A stretch of 64,000 nt of DNA from Deroplatys truncata (lineage: Eukaryota; Arthropoda; Insecta; Mantodea; Mantidae), in assembly GCA_030765065.1 (NCBI GenBank), contig CM060988.1, positions 198,956,565 to 199,020,564 on the forward strand, written 5' to 3'. Below, one piece after another: positions 22,860 through 33,932 of the stretch (positions are counted from its first letter, which is position 1; each line of letters opens with the position of its first letter). Under the pieces are notes generated by a model. The model was not told the DNA's origin. It made no database searches and saw only the letters and a list, made by a program, of their open reading frames with translations. The position numbers and the translations under genes were made by a program.

Positions 22860-23375
22860 ATTCTCTTTAAAAAGTATAAATGTAATGACTTGTTCATTGA
22901 ATTATTGTGGTATTATTGACCAATTTTGTTCCCGTTTTGCATTCTCCAAGTGGCACAGTCTCCCCCCTCGTTTTAATAAAGCTAACAACAGTTATTTATT
23001 TAACTTATTATTCTGGGCTGTTGTCATGATTTGCCTCAAGCTACACAGGATGTAACAATAAGGTAGGGCCAAGTTTCAGGACACATTCCTCACACATAGA
23101 ATAAGTAAATATGGACATGAGTCCGGAAATGCTCTAGGTATTTCCATGTTAAAACTGATTTTCTACAACTGTTCACGTGGAAAATACACAGTAACAGGAC
23201 TTACCAGGATACCACATGAAATGTTGAAAATGCCCTCTTGTCACCGCAGCATTGTGTTGCACATACGACTCACTTCATTGTCTTCCTGCACGTACCGTTT
23301 TACGGACTTGGTTTCCGGTGCAATGTAATGGAAGTGTAAACAAATTCAGGTGCTCATCTGATGCACAAGATGTAG
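22860..23375. other. Intergenic DNA, nothing recognised
   Basis: No supported feature. Confidence 0.4.
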
Positions 23376-23379
23376 AAGG

Positions 23380-23885
23380 ACGAACGGCGGGGGCCGAGCC
23401 CATAAGTACGCCACAAGAGTCCTCTTTGCTTCTACCATGACCCCTGGGAGGGAAGGAAGAGGGGAGAAACCGTAGCGCGACCAGATCCGGATGACGAAGA
23501 GCGGGTCCCTAACATTTCCAGATCGAACGTATCCTCCGCCCCCTGGGCCCACATACAAGCCTCTAACCGCCGGGAGTCCCCCGAGAGCACCCGGAACGAC
23601 GCTAGGGAACAATTTTCTACAAAGCGCACATCCACCGGCCAACCGCAACCCGTCGTACGCCGTCGCCTGGTCCTTCAACCCTGAAATAGGCGACAAGGAA
23701 GATGATGGGTACAGGAAATGAGGGGCAGAAAAGTCGTGATATAAGATGAATCGTCTCAGCATTCGCCTGCTGACCCGGGGAAAACACGAAAAACCCTTTG
23801 ATCAGAGCGGGGTTGCAGGGGATGGAACCCGGGAACTCACACACGTTACCGCGGCGCCACCTCGCTCGTTAGATGCCGTATTGCG
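23380..23885 (-). mobile_element. SINE-C, long subtype with minisatellite progenitor block
   Basis: The minus strand runs from a tRNA-like head (ACGAGCGAGGTGGCGCC) through GCGAATGCTGAGACG and CAGGGTTGAAGGACC to a 3' block CGGATCTGGTCGCGC, CTCCCCTCTTCCTTCCC, CATGGTAGAAGCAAAG. That last block is the single-copy equivalent of the 88-bp unit amplified at 17.7-18.8 kb. Confidence 0.75.
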
Positions 23886-23889
23886 AAAC

Positions 23890-24453
23890 AATACGCAGTT
23901 CTTCAGGGATACATCAGCGCATCCTGGATTCAGTGCGACGCACAGTGGTTCAGAATTGAAATCTAGCACACAAAAAAAGTCTTCATATACAAAAGCTATA
24001 CGGTGTAAAGAATAAGGAACAGTTCAAAGTATCATCTCAACCTACTCAACCGCAAGTCAGAAGTATTTTCTCTTTTATTCGTCTTATCACTCGCTGCTGC
24101 TGTGGCTTGTGATTCTACAAGGTTTGTGTTGAGTGATTTTTATATTTTTCTTGTTTCTTGCATAATTAGAAGCAAATTTCACACCGCTTTTAACTTTACC
24201 ATCTACGTTTTGTGCTGAGTTTATAAAATGTTCAGGTATTTGCAACAGATTACGTTACACAAAAAATTAGGTGTCCTTATTTCCCCCCTAATTGTTTATA
24301 CATTTTGCTCAAGTACAGTTCATTCAGTAAAATATAGGATATTTACGGTGAATGGTTAAATATGAAAGAGTATTTAATCACCTAACAAATCACTTTACAT
24401 CAAAAATAGGCATAAATAATATCGTGGCAAAAGAGGAAGTAGTAAAGTTTGTT
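23890..24453. other. AT-rich intergenic DNA, nothing recognised
   Basis: No supported feature. Confidence 0.4.
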
Positions 24454-24466
24454 AAAAACTTAGAAC

Positions 24467-24805
24467 AGGCGGCGCCGTGGCCGAGTGGTTAGACCGCTCG
24501 CCTTAAATCCCAGGGACCTGCATGTGGGATTTGCGGTGGACGAAGCGGCGTCTGGGCGGGTTTTCTCCGGGTTCTCCGGTTTCCCCCGCCATTCATTCCA
24601 CCAACTGCTCCATCATCACCTTTCCTTTCATCCATTTCACCAACATTTCGTTTCATCTACTTCCTTCATCCCATACCAGGCATCGGGCTGATCACCCATC
24701 CTGGATGCTCTGTCCTCGACGGGCCTCTGACCCCAGGCACCCGCTTGTAAGTCCTGGGGGTGTAAGTCCTACATAAGAGGAGGGTAAACAGATAATGAAT
24801 GAATG
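24467..24805 (+). mobile_element. SINE-D (tRNA-derived), complete
   Basis: The head GGCGCCGTGGCCGAGTGGTT resembles a type II (Leu/Ser-like) tRNA. The body has CCTGCATGTGGGATTTGC, GGGCGGGTTTTCTCCGGG and GGGCTGATCACCCATCCTGG, and the tail is (ATGA)n. A 13-bp target duplication AAAAACTTAGAAC lies at 24454-24466 and 24806-24818. It is a retroposed copy, not a working tRNA gene. Confidence 0.9.
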
Positions 24806-24819
24806 AAAAACTTAGAACC

Positions 24820-25250
24820 TCGCTGGAAAATGTGTAACCGAATGGATGCTCGCTTTTAAAAGAAAAATAATATATTCTTAAAAAAAAATTCAGTTTTGGT
24901 GTAAATGAACCTGTAGTCAGCCCTAGCACTTTAAGAGAATTTGGTTGACCTCATAAACGATTTGCAGAATGTGGCGTTGGAGGAAAGCAAATGAAAGCAA
25001 AGACACTACTGCAGGAAAGAAGTAAACAAGTCAGACTGGGAAACACTGGAAAACGATCCGCATCTTCTGTATCTCATGAAGTTGCTCAGACGAAGCGCTT
25101 ATACTCAACATTCAAACAAACCTCGTCCATATTCCCCTGAAAAGCTCTTTCTTTAATAATAAATGCAAAGTTACGCAAGAATCAGGATTCATTGCTGAGA
25201 TCTGAAGCAAAGAACCATATTACAAATATTTACCCATCTTGGCATACAGT
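24820..25250. other. Intergenic DNA, nothing recognised
   Basis: No supported feature. It may contain a degraded element upstream of the LINE tail. Confidence 0.35.
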
Positions 25251-25299
25251 TATTGAAGCAAAGAAAACGTGTTAAAGTGGCTATAAAGATCATTTATCG

Positions 25300-26224
25300 T
25301 TTATATGTTACGGGGAGTTCTTCACGATCTATGGTAACAATATCAGGCATAAGAATTGAACATGAAGGCAATGAAATTACTGAAACTTGTAGCATAAAAT
25401 GTCTTGGTCTTATTATAGATCATAATATGAACTGGAAAGCCCATATTGACATTGTACCGAAACTAAGCTCTGCATGTTTTGCAATTAGATCATTAATTTA
25501 TTGTACAAATAAAAGCATCCTAAAAACAGTATATTATGCTTATTTTCATTCAATTATGACTTATGGAATAACATTTTGGGGAAATTCAGTAGATGCAAAA
25601 CAAAAAATATTTCTTTTGCAAAAAAAGGTAATAAGAATAATGGCAGGTGTAAAGAAATCAACTCATTGTAAACCACTATTCAAAACATTTGGAATTCTAC
25701 CATTAGCCTGTGAGTATATTTTAGCTGTACCTTAACCGTGGTTGACCACCCAGAAGTGTTTATAAAACATTCAGACATACACAGTAAGAAAACTAGAAAT
25801 GGGCAGGACTTGCACAGGCCAAGCAATAACCTACAAGTATTCCAAAAAAGGGGCTTACTATAATTGTATAGTATTATTTAATTCACTTCCATCATATATT
25901 AAGGAACTGAAAACTAATAAAAATAAATTCAAGTTAGCATTGAAAAGATATCTCATCACTTACACCTTCTATACAGAGGAGGATTTGTTTCATTCGAAAA
26001 AATAACAGACAATAAAATGTTACCAAATTTAATAAATACATTAAGTATAAATAATATTGTTTTAAAATTTTTTAGCTTTAACGTACTCTACAGAAGAACT
26101 ACAATTTATTTACATACAAGTACACAATGTAATTATGTATTTATGATGTAATCTACATCCTAGAGTAGACTAGCTTTCTTTAAGCTGGTCTAGCTCACTA
26201 TAGGGTCTACAGATTGAGATGTTA
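25300..26224 (+). mobile_element. LINE 3' end: non-LTR reverse transcriptase C-terminus
   Basis: The + strand encodes the last part of a non-LTR reverse transcriptase: KCLGLIIDHNMNWKAHID, LKTVYYAYFHSIMTYGI, FWGNSVDAKQKIFLLQKK, then QKGAYY-like and NSLPSYIKELK segments and a C-terminus FKLALKRYLITYTFYTEEDL. The catalytic palm domain is absent, so the copy is 5'-truncated. The middle part (VVDHPEVF...LHRPSNNLQVFQK) is in another frame, so two small frameshifts near 25730 and 25850 cancel. Stops elsewhere are few, which suggests a fairly young copy. A 3' UTR of about 200 bp follows. The clade (jockey-like or relative) is not certain. Confidence 0.85.
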
Positions 26225-26239
26225 TGTTATCAGACGAGC

Positions 26240-27560
26240 ACAATAGCTCCGCGCTGAAACATGTGGAACCGAATGAAAGTTCAGCAGTATGAGTGTATCA
26301 CCGTGTTTGCTCAGTTGTGTGCTGTTCTTCTTGCTGTGTCAAATGGCGTCAAAAATAGAACCATTCTGATAAGGGTACATTATTGCCCTTTCCGATGCAA
26401 AATACTTCTAAGATTATTAAGCAGTGCAAGGGGCGTGGTTTTACCATATCCAAGAAAGTGATCTCATGTGGACTCAACAAAAAAGGTAAGGCCATATCAG
26501 GACTTATTCCAAAGGGCAAGAAACAGGGAAATCCACGACCGGCCACAGTCGCATCCCGGAGATAATTTGGAAGGTGAAGGCCCATGCCTCTGGACCAAAT
26601 CCTGCAACTTAGAGGGCCATTGCACTGTAATTAGCGATCTCTGTTACTACTGTGAACACTATACTCAACCAGGATTTGAATCTATAAAAGTGCCATAAGA
26701 GCCGGGGATATAACTGTTGTCTAAACACATTGCAGAACGTGCCACTAACAGAGAAAACTGTATGAACGATACCTAGCTGGTGAAAAGTGGATGTTTGTTG
26801 TCATTTTAGATGAGGCATATGTTTATCTAAGTGACTGCAATAAATCCTGGGATATATATTACCGACCAAGGGGAGAAAAAAGTTTCAAAGTTGGTACAAG
26901 GAAACTAGCGAAAATTTCCCCATTTGTTTCATAGTAATAGCAAGCTACAGTTACAATGGCAAATTAACCATTCGTCGTGTACATAAAGATATGAAAACCA
27001 ACTCGGCATATTGTCAGACTAACGTCCTGATCCCAATTTTCCATACAGAAATCCCTGTTTTCTATGGTGCAGATGTAAATAAAGTGTGGTTGCATCAGCA
27101 TAAGGCATCAAGCCATACGTCTGTTTCAACCTACAAATTGTTGGAGAACATAGAGAGAGAAAGGGGAATACATTCAGCGACATCCGTGTTAAATCATCTG
27201 TTGCATTCACTGATGGGTTACTGAAAAGAGCCCTTAGAAGCAGACGGCCGCGAACTTTGGATGTTCTCTGGAAAGCTGCCAGGAGGAATGGAATAAACTG
27301 TACATCCCTGTATTTCGTAGCAGTTTGCTCCAGTGGAAGCTGCGCTGCGGATTGATAGCTCAAGCTAAGGCTGCCAGGTAGAACATCACTGCTGGTGGAG
27401 GCGTGGTTATTCATAAGGTAACGGGGTCTTAAGTTTGTTACTATAGATTGCGAACAACTCTCTATATGGCTTAGCAAGTTAGAGCTGAAAACAAGAAGAA
27501 AGTTGAGATGAGGAAAAGGAAAATGATAGAACGACTTGGAAAAGAACTTGATTATTGGTA
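26240..27560 (+). pseudogene. Tc1/mariner-superfamily transposase, decayed full-length
   Basis: Motifs appear in order across all three + frames. The helix-turn-helix region is NTSKIIKQCKGRGFTISKKV followed by GLIPKGKKQGNPRP (26395-26560). Next come VVILDEAYVYLSDCN with the first catalytic D (about 26800), YYRPRGEKS, NGKLTIRRVHKDMK and KVWLHQHKASSHTS (second catalytic block, where D reads H, about 27085). A degraded PRTLDVLW-like C-terminus lies at about 27250-27300. There are several frameshifts and stops. The second catalytic residue change is itself inactivating. No terminal repeats were identified. Long minus-strand frames here are shadows. Confidence 0.8.
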
Positions 27561-27627
27561 GATCAACCAAAGCCCGGTTTCACTAATATTTTTTGCGCTA
27601 GATTTCAAGGGCAACAAAAGTGCATTT

Positions 27628-28790
27628 CACCCCTATAAATGAATAGTTTCTATTAATCAATTGTATTCATGATTTGTATAACAACAACACTCTACCTGTA
27701 ACTCCTATACAAAGTTGTATGAAAACCTGTTAACCAAGAAAGAAGTTAGTTATTTTGTCTAAATTCACCCCTATAAAGGGATAGTTTCTATTATCCAAAT
27801 ATATTCATAATTCCTTTTTAATTACAGCATACTACCTGTAACTCCTAAGCAAAGTTTTATGAAAATACGTTATCTAAGAAAGAAGTTAATTTTGTCTAAA
27901 TTTACCGCCTATAAAGAGGTAGTTTCTGTATACAGAGTGAGACAAAAAACTACGAACCGGCTGCGCGATGTTTTTCCTGCCCGCGTCCTCGGCGCTCGTT
28001 GCGGTCTGCCGCTATCATAGAAAGGCGCGGATGAAACCTTAGAACATTTTTAAAACTGCTTTTAAATGCTTTACTTACCAACTTTACGAAAGGAGATGCT
28101 GAAACTGGCCACCATCGTTGTTTATACATTTTCAACACCTCTTTAGGAAACTATTCGTCACTCGCCGTAGTTCACGTTGAGAAATGCTGGCAGTTTCCTG
28201 GCGGATATTTTGTTTTAATTCTTGCAGGGTGTGTGGGTTTGTCTTGTGCACTTTGTTTTAAGTTGCCCCAGAGATAGAAATCGCAGGGGACTAGGTCTGG
28301 GGACCGAGGGTGCCACAAACCTCTACTAATAATTCTGTCCTCAAAACGCACTTTCAATTGCTCTCATCGAAATATTGGCCGTATAAGCTATTGAACAGTC
28401 TTGTTGAAAAAAGGCAAAATCACGCTCCCTGGCTGTTAATTCTCTAAAAAAAAGGGGGGAGCAAAATTGTATTCACGTATGTACGGGCGTCAACTGTTGA
28501 CTCGAAAAAAATTGGTCCTATAACCCTTAGTAAGTAAATTCTGGTAAGTACAGCATTTAAAAGTAGTTTTTAAAATGTTCTATGGTTTCATTCGCGCCCT
28601 TCAATGATAGCGGCAGACGGTAACGAGCGCCGTGGACGCGGACAGGAAAAACACCGCGCAGTCGGTTTATAGTTTTTTGGCTCTCCCTGTATTATCCAAA
28701 TATGTTCAAATTTAGTATATAATAACAACAACATGCTACTTGTAACGCCTATGCAAAGTTTCATATAAATCTATACAGTATGAGCAGGGC
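27628..28790. repeat. 138-bp tandem repeat, three units, interrupted
   Basis: Units start at 27628, 27766 and 27903 (CACCCCTATAAA..., GTAACTCCTA.GCAAAGTTTT) and are about 138 bp long. The third unit is split by a mariner-derived element; its right half resumes at TTATCCAAATATGTTCAA (28692) and ends about 28790. Confidence 0.85.
27933..28689 (-). mobile_element. Mariner-type fold-back derivative 1
   Basis: A 757-bp element between TA dinucleotides (27931-27932, 28690-28691). Left end CAGAGTGAGACAAAAAAC; right end GTTTTTTGGCTCTCCCTG. The minus strand encodes the transposase C-terminus: PRSPDLVPCDFYLWGNLK (third catalytic D), then a degraded ELKQNI-like region and MLKMYKQRWWPVSASPFV. The right end is not the normal 5' end. 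Its roughly 150 bp are an inverted copy of the left (3') end, so both ends come from the same terminus. CpG is dense: about 13 in the first 105 bp. Confidence 0.85.
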
Positions 28791-28794
28791 CGTA

Positions 28795-30200
28795 TTTAGA
28801 GGGGGGTTTAGGGTTCAACCCCCGAAACTCCTGACAGTTTTATTTATTTAAATTCATATCAAACCAATATGGGAAAATTTCGTTAGATAACAGTAAGTCT
28901 ATTGCTAGTAGCACATTTACAAGAAAAAGGGAAACTTAATATCATCGCCTTACATAGGTAAGGTGACCATACATCCTGGTTTTCAAAGCAGTCTCCATGT
29001 TTTGTGCTGTAAGGTGGAATATCCTCATTCTGGTGAGTTTTCTTGTCTATATAATGTCTCCAATTAATTTTCTTATCCATGTAACGTCTATATACTACGG
29101 AGTAGGTGTATGGTAACTCTGTGGGGTACTGTTAAGTTTAGACCTACTTGTGGAAAACCCTCCCCGAAATTTTTTTCTCGGTACGGGCATGAGTATGAGA
29201 GAAGTTTATATTTTTTTCCATCTAGATTTGCGATTCGACCCACTGTGCGACGGCGGCTTCACTGCTAACGGAGGACATTTTCATCATTTCATGTGGCATG
29301 CCGGCACCTTCTGTTCCTGTGTCTTCTTAATGTACTGAGTTCTAACATGAAATAAACATTCCAGGACCCATATCCATATAACAATATTCTACATGTGAGG
29401 AATGTATCCTGAACATTTCGCAGAACCTTATGGTTACATAGATGTCGCGGCGAGAAACTCGTACATTGCTTTTACCATGTAAAGACGTAACATGCTTCCT
29501 TACATTTTATGCATTCTGTGACTTAGCAGCGTGAAAATATTTTCATATTTTATACTCCGTTCTTTTGCGTTCACTTCAAAACATTTTCACAGTTTACTCA
29601 TATTTTATTAAACGTCACTCCTGGACATAGACTAGAATATTGAGTGAAACAAACTGATTGCACCAGGATTTATATTCGAGTGTGAATAATAACATACTGA
29701 AGGAATAACAAATATTTTTGAACTGTTTAATAATTCTGATTCATTTTTGACTGATTCGCCGAGTTTGGTAAGTAAATGCAAAGGCTGAGATCGAGTCACT
29801 TACCATGCCAGGCGACTGTAGAAACAATGCAGCGTCTTGCGTCAGCCCCAACTTAGTTAACTCCTTTTCCCCTTCCCCACTGTTTTGCAAATGTTCACTT
29901 AGATATGGGCCGATGGAATGTTTCACTGATTTATGTACAATACTTTGGTGACACGTACTAGGCAACCTGTGAAGCCTCCATCCGCGCTGTTCTACTTTCG
30001 ACACGGTCTAACGCAAAGCCAAACGAAACTCCCAGTAATCATGATTGGACAAGAAATGTAAAAATTAAAATTTTAGAAGTTTGTATTAAATATTTATTTC
30101 AAAGTATTACCATATTTTGATATCAAAGACCCATCTATAATTTCGCTCAAATTGCGTCTCTTGTCTTTTACGTGACTATTTCGTTTTAATAAAGCGCGCT
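28795..30200. other. AT-rich intergenic DNA, nothing firm
   Basis: A minus-strand frame of 87 codons at 29741-30004 contains ATGGTAAGTG, a possible splice donor, but no start or domain supports an exon. Confidence 0.4.
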
Positions 30201-30205
30201 TTTAA

Positions 30206-30690
30206 CCGAGCGGGATGGCTCAGGCCCGCTTTCGGGAGGTCCCGGGCTCGATCCCCAGCGACCGACCCCCCCGTACCAATGGGTTTTTTCGGGGATTTTC
30301 CCGAATCGTCAGGCGAATTCTGGAGTGGTTTCTTTCATCCCCCCGAATATCCTGTCCCTCCATTTCGTTCCATTAAACCTTCACCCCGTTTGGTCTGTTT
30401 TAGGGTTGAGTGTCAGCGATGGTGTTTCGGTGTAGCGTGGCATGGAAAAAGGATACATACTGTCAACTTTCTCCGTCACTCGGCCTTCGGCTGGTTGCCG
30501 GGGTATAAGGACTACTCCTTGGGGGCGTCTGACCCGTCCGGTTTCAATCTGGAAACTGTAGGGACCCTGTCATTGATGTCCCTCTGTCCTGGTTCTGGCC
30601 GCCCGATGTCACCATTCACCTCATCCCTCCCTACCGGTGCCGAATCCCCTCCGTTTCACAATCCAACCAACCACACTTCTTCTCTGTTAC
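30206..30690 (+). mobile_element. SINE-C, long subtype
   Basis: Head TAACCGAGCGGGATGGCTC with box-B-like GGTCCCGGGCTCGATCCCC, body GTCAGGCGAATTCTGGAGTG, and a long GC-rich 3' part to about CACAATCCAACC. The 160-codon open frame over it is an artefact of its composition. Confidence 0.75.
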
Positions 30691-30694
30691 GTGA

Positions 30695-31790
30695 AAATTT
30701 GGTTATTTCACTGAAACCAGTTGTTTATTTTACCCAAACCCGTGTCTTGTCGTTTGCATAAATATTTCCTTATTATACTTAAACCACATGTCTTGTATTT
30801 TATAAGAAATTTGTTAAAGGCATACAAACAACTTTTTTTATTCTCTACCCGAAAAGCTGGTTATGTCTATCAAGATTTTGTCTTTCATGTGAAATTTTTT
30901 TTAGTCACATTTTTGTCTTATATATGAAAAATTGGCATTACAAATATACGGAATTTATAATATTTTAATTGTGTGTGCCAGGTTTTTATAAAATGGGAAT
31001 CAAGACACGAGTCTTATGCTTTAGGTTTTGCTGTTTCGCCCAAAACAAATTTTCCTGTCTTTTACGTAAACATTTGCATACTTTTTTCCCTGTACTAATT
31101 TTTTTTTATGTGGCATAAAATATAGTTTAGAAGGTTTAGCGCGTTTTACGCGCATTATGAACCTTCGTAGTTTTAAATTTAAACCAATCGAGAACCCCAC
31201 AGTGCAACTTTTTATGGGGTATTACCTCAGCTTTCAGCGCTTAATCAACGCAATCTCCATTTCTTAGAAATCTGTAGAGAATTCGCCGATATTTATTAAC
31301 TCATAGATTCCGTTACCTACTACCTATAAACCGATTCTTAAATTGACTCAATGCATTATTTTTTATATAATTTTAACAGTAAGTACTTATTTCAGAAAAA
31401 AAAAGTTATACAAAAAGATGTAGTCAACTTAAATAAGTAAAATAAATGAATAAATAAAAACACTCAGCATATTTGAAAAACCATGTGTGTACTGCAGTTT
31501 TAACAAATAAGGTTGTGTATTGCATAAACTTATTTCAAAATTTGTAAATTTACTTCTAACCGTAATAATTATATTTGTGAAAACTTATTATAATATACAC
31601 CTATAGCAGAAATTCCCAATTAACTTATTTGTTTGTTTATTTCAGTAATAGAGGGCGAAAAAGGAAGCAGTAAAAAAATCATGTTTCTGCAATAGTGAAG
31701 CGATATTGCATTCAGTAGTTGGTAAAATATTGTAGTGTTAGATGCGTGCTATATAACCAGCGTTTCCATGCCGTGCACCACACTGGCTCA
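30695..31790. other. AT-rich DNA upstream of putative promoter
   Basis: No supported feature. Composition changes sharply at about 31.8 kb. Confidence 0.45.
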
Positions 31791-31865
31791 TCTTCTGCCA
31801 TAGTGCAATGCAGTTGCACTCGAAAGCTCGCTTTCTTTACACAATCTCGCCAGTCACCGAAGTAG

Positions 31866-31873
31866 TGACGTCA
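31866..31873. promoter_or_regulatory. CRE (TGACGTCA)
   Basis: A perfect 8-bp cAMP-response-type palindrome, the consensus for CREB/ATF bZIP dimers. A weaker half-site TGATGTCA lies at 32352-32359. Confidence 0.55.
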
Positions 31874-32176
31874 TAGCTGGCTGTCCATGGTCCCACGCGC
31901 AGCGCAGGGGAGGAGATGGATTTATTTCGAAAGGATTCTCCGCGCATGGAAATGAACGCGTGAATTCTCCAATGTCTGCACAGCTCATTTGCCGTTAAGA
32001 GTGGAGGAGTTGTTACCAACTTTGACCAGCAAGCCTGGCCATATGGTTTACTCGACTTGTTCTAATGCATTCAGATGAAACGTTAGCTCCGCGGCAGCCG
32101 ATTGTTCCTCTTTACTTATAATCGCGGCGGCTTCCATTTCCCTCAAGAAAGGAATTTAAACGGCGCCAACAATGCT

Positions 32177-32378
32177 ATTGGCTCAAAAGATGCGGATTTG
32201 ACCAATCGCTGCGAATGTTTCCACACATAGCGACGAGATGGATTCAGCGTTCATTCACCCAATAGAAGGACATGACGCATTTACCCTTGAGCGCTGCTTC
32301 GTAGCAATTCAAATGTTAACCGTAATTTCATTGGCAGTGTGCTGAGACTCATGATGTCACTAGGCGGAAGAAGCCAAT
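32177..32378. promoter_or_regulatory. Five-CCAAT-box cluster
   Basis: ATTGG at 32177-32181 and 32330-32334, CCAAT at 32202-32206, 32259-32263 and 32374-32378. Multiple boxes with variable spacing on both strands fit NF-Y binding. Confidence 0.55.
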
Positions 32379-32976
32379 GGAAAACGCGGAAGCAGACGAG
32401 TTCGGCAACTCTACAGACACATCAGACACATCAATCAACGCCAGTATTTTGCCAAAAGCCACGCCTCGCTTAGTCAATAAATTTTGAATATTGAGTAGTG
32501 GAAGTGTAACAGCAGTGTTCTAAAAATATTTTTGTGCATTAATGGTCTAATCATAAAGGTTTTTTACATGAATAACCAAATACAAACTGGTGTGTTGCTG
32601 CCGAGAAGCTGGCCGTACTCCTGTTCTGTGCGAGGGAGTCACGGGACTGGATCTACCGTCGTGCGCGACCACGCCAGTTCAGTGCAGTGTCTGCCATGTT
32701 TGAAGATATCAATGCGGTGGGGCGTGCTTCCTAATGACTCGTGTTTGGTATCAGTGAATGATGTGTTTAATGAAATTGCAACGTAGAAGATCGGCTGCCG
32801 CGAGCGTTTTATGATGTATACGCATCTCTATTGTAACCATTTTGTTGTGTCATAAATAGTGTTATACATGGTTCGGAAAATTTAGTATTTACATCGGAAG
32901 GCTGCAGTAGCATTTACGAAGTGAGGTGAATGTTTTGTTTTGCTTCGTTTTATATGTGTACACACGAGTAGTGAGG

Positions 32977-33198
32977 ATGCTGTTATATTGTAGGAGAATA
33001 AATAAGGAATTAAAAGAAGATATCGCGCATTCTAAAGGTGTTTTAAACGGCAGTTTTGTTGTTATTTTGTTTCTCGTGCTTTTGACCCGAGTGGGCGAGT
33101 CCATTTCTGCGTACATCGGGGGTGTGAGCACGACAGATGTGTTGAAAATACAGAGCGACGGAACCGTTAATCGTTTTACCTTGGATTTGGTATGCTGA
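32977..33198 (+). CDS. Short open frame in putative 5' leader (uncertain)
   Basis: A 73-codon frame starting ATGCTGTTATATTGTAGG. It has one hydrophobic stretch (GSFVVILFLVLLTRVG) that could span a membrane, and no domain I recognise. It lies between the promoter and the better exon candidate, so it may be an upstream ORF or chance. Confidence 0.2.
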   Translation: MLLYCRRINKELKEDIAHSKGVLNGSFVVILFLVLLTRVGESISAYIGGVSTTDVLKIQSDGTVNRFTLDLVC

Positions 33199-33796
33199 GG
33201 AATGTGCCTGAAGTTATGAAAATAAGATAGAATCGAGCCATGGCCATTGACAGCAGCAATCGCGATATTTGTGTGTTTTGGAAACAGCCAGCACCTTCCG
33301 AACACAATATTTGTTGTGAATGCCCGGGTGTTTTGATTACTCTATTAAATTGACGCCGTCCTTGCATAGGATAAAAGACCATTAACCACGTGCAGACTAT
33401 AACCTGAGGTTTTTACACAAACAGGAATGATCACATAGGCCTATATGAAACTGACTGTTGCTGGAACTGCACCCATGTTTGTTTACATTTTTTATGATGT
33501 TAGGAGTGGACAGCAGTTGGTTATTGCTTAGCAGGCCTTTTAAAGGTTAGAAACATGCCACCTGCAGTCAGTGTTACTTTTGTTTACATTGATGGAGCAT
33601 CTGCTGTGGAAGACATCCATGTGTAAGGCAGATACTTTCACTCGAGTGTGCTGTAGTAGGGGTGTGATTGACATATTAACAGAATATTTATGTGTTAAGG
33701 CCTTTGTGTCTGTAGTTTCGATTGTGAATTGAGAAAAAGTTGACAGTAATTCTGGAGCCAAACCTGCAGTTTGGTGGCAGCGTTCCTCATGGTTCG

Positions 33797-33932
33797 ATGG
33801 TGCTCTTGAATGCGGAGGTGTCACCGGTGGCCACACGGGCAATGGACAGCTCGGTGGTGGTGCAAGCCAAACGTCCGGATGCTTGGCACAAGCATGAACA
33901 ATTGATGCTGATGGAGAAGCAAAAACCAAAAT
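33797..33932 (+). CDS. Putative first coding exon of host gene, product unknown
   Basis: An open frame starts at ATG 33797 and runs 45 codons to a strong splice donor, T|GTAAGTCA at 33932/33933. An in-frame stop lies upstream at 33725, so the start is 33797 or the internal ATG that begins MDSSVVVQAKRPDAW. The peptide includes KRPDAWHKHEQLMLMEKQ, is charged and not low-complexity, and its codons are GC-richer than the surroundings. It lies 1.4 kb downstream of the CRE/CCAAT region. No homolog is recognised and no acceptor or second exon was found in the window, which would imply an intron of more than 30 kb. A non-coding leader exon is the alternative. Confidence 0.35.

Larger units (their letters stand above)
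31795..32500 (+). promoter_or_regulatory. CpG-rich promoter region with CRE and CCAAT cluster
   Basis: About 700 bp of mixed-composition, CpG-rich DNA between AT-rich flanks. It has a perfect palindromic CRE (TGACGTCA) and five CCAAT boxes on both strands within about 200 bp. Such clusters mark CREB/ATF- and NF-Y-bound broad promoters of housekeeping or regulatory genes. No TATA box or clear initiator was chosen, so direction is inferred from the exon candidate downstream. A bidirectional promoter is possible. Confidence 0.6.

Noticed and set aside
24467-24540. Possible Leu/Ser-type tRNA gene
   Set aside because: The head has A-box similarity but no complete cloverleaf, and it continues into a SINE body flanked by a 13-bp target duplication.
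27019-27570. 183-codon minus frame
   Set aside because: Antisense shadow of the decayed transposase read on the + strand.
29741-30004. 87-codon minus frame with ATGGTAAGTG
   Set aside because: A donor-like site alone is too weak; no usable start codon or recognised motif.
30279-30761. 160-codon + frame
   Set aside because: Lies over a GC-rich SINE-C body.
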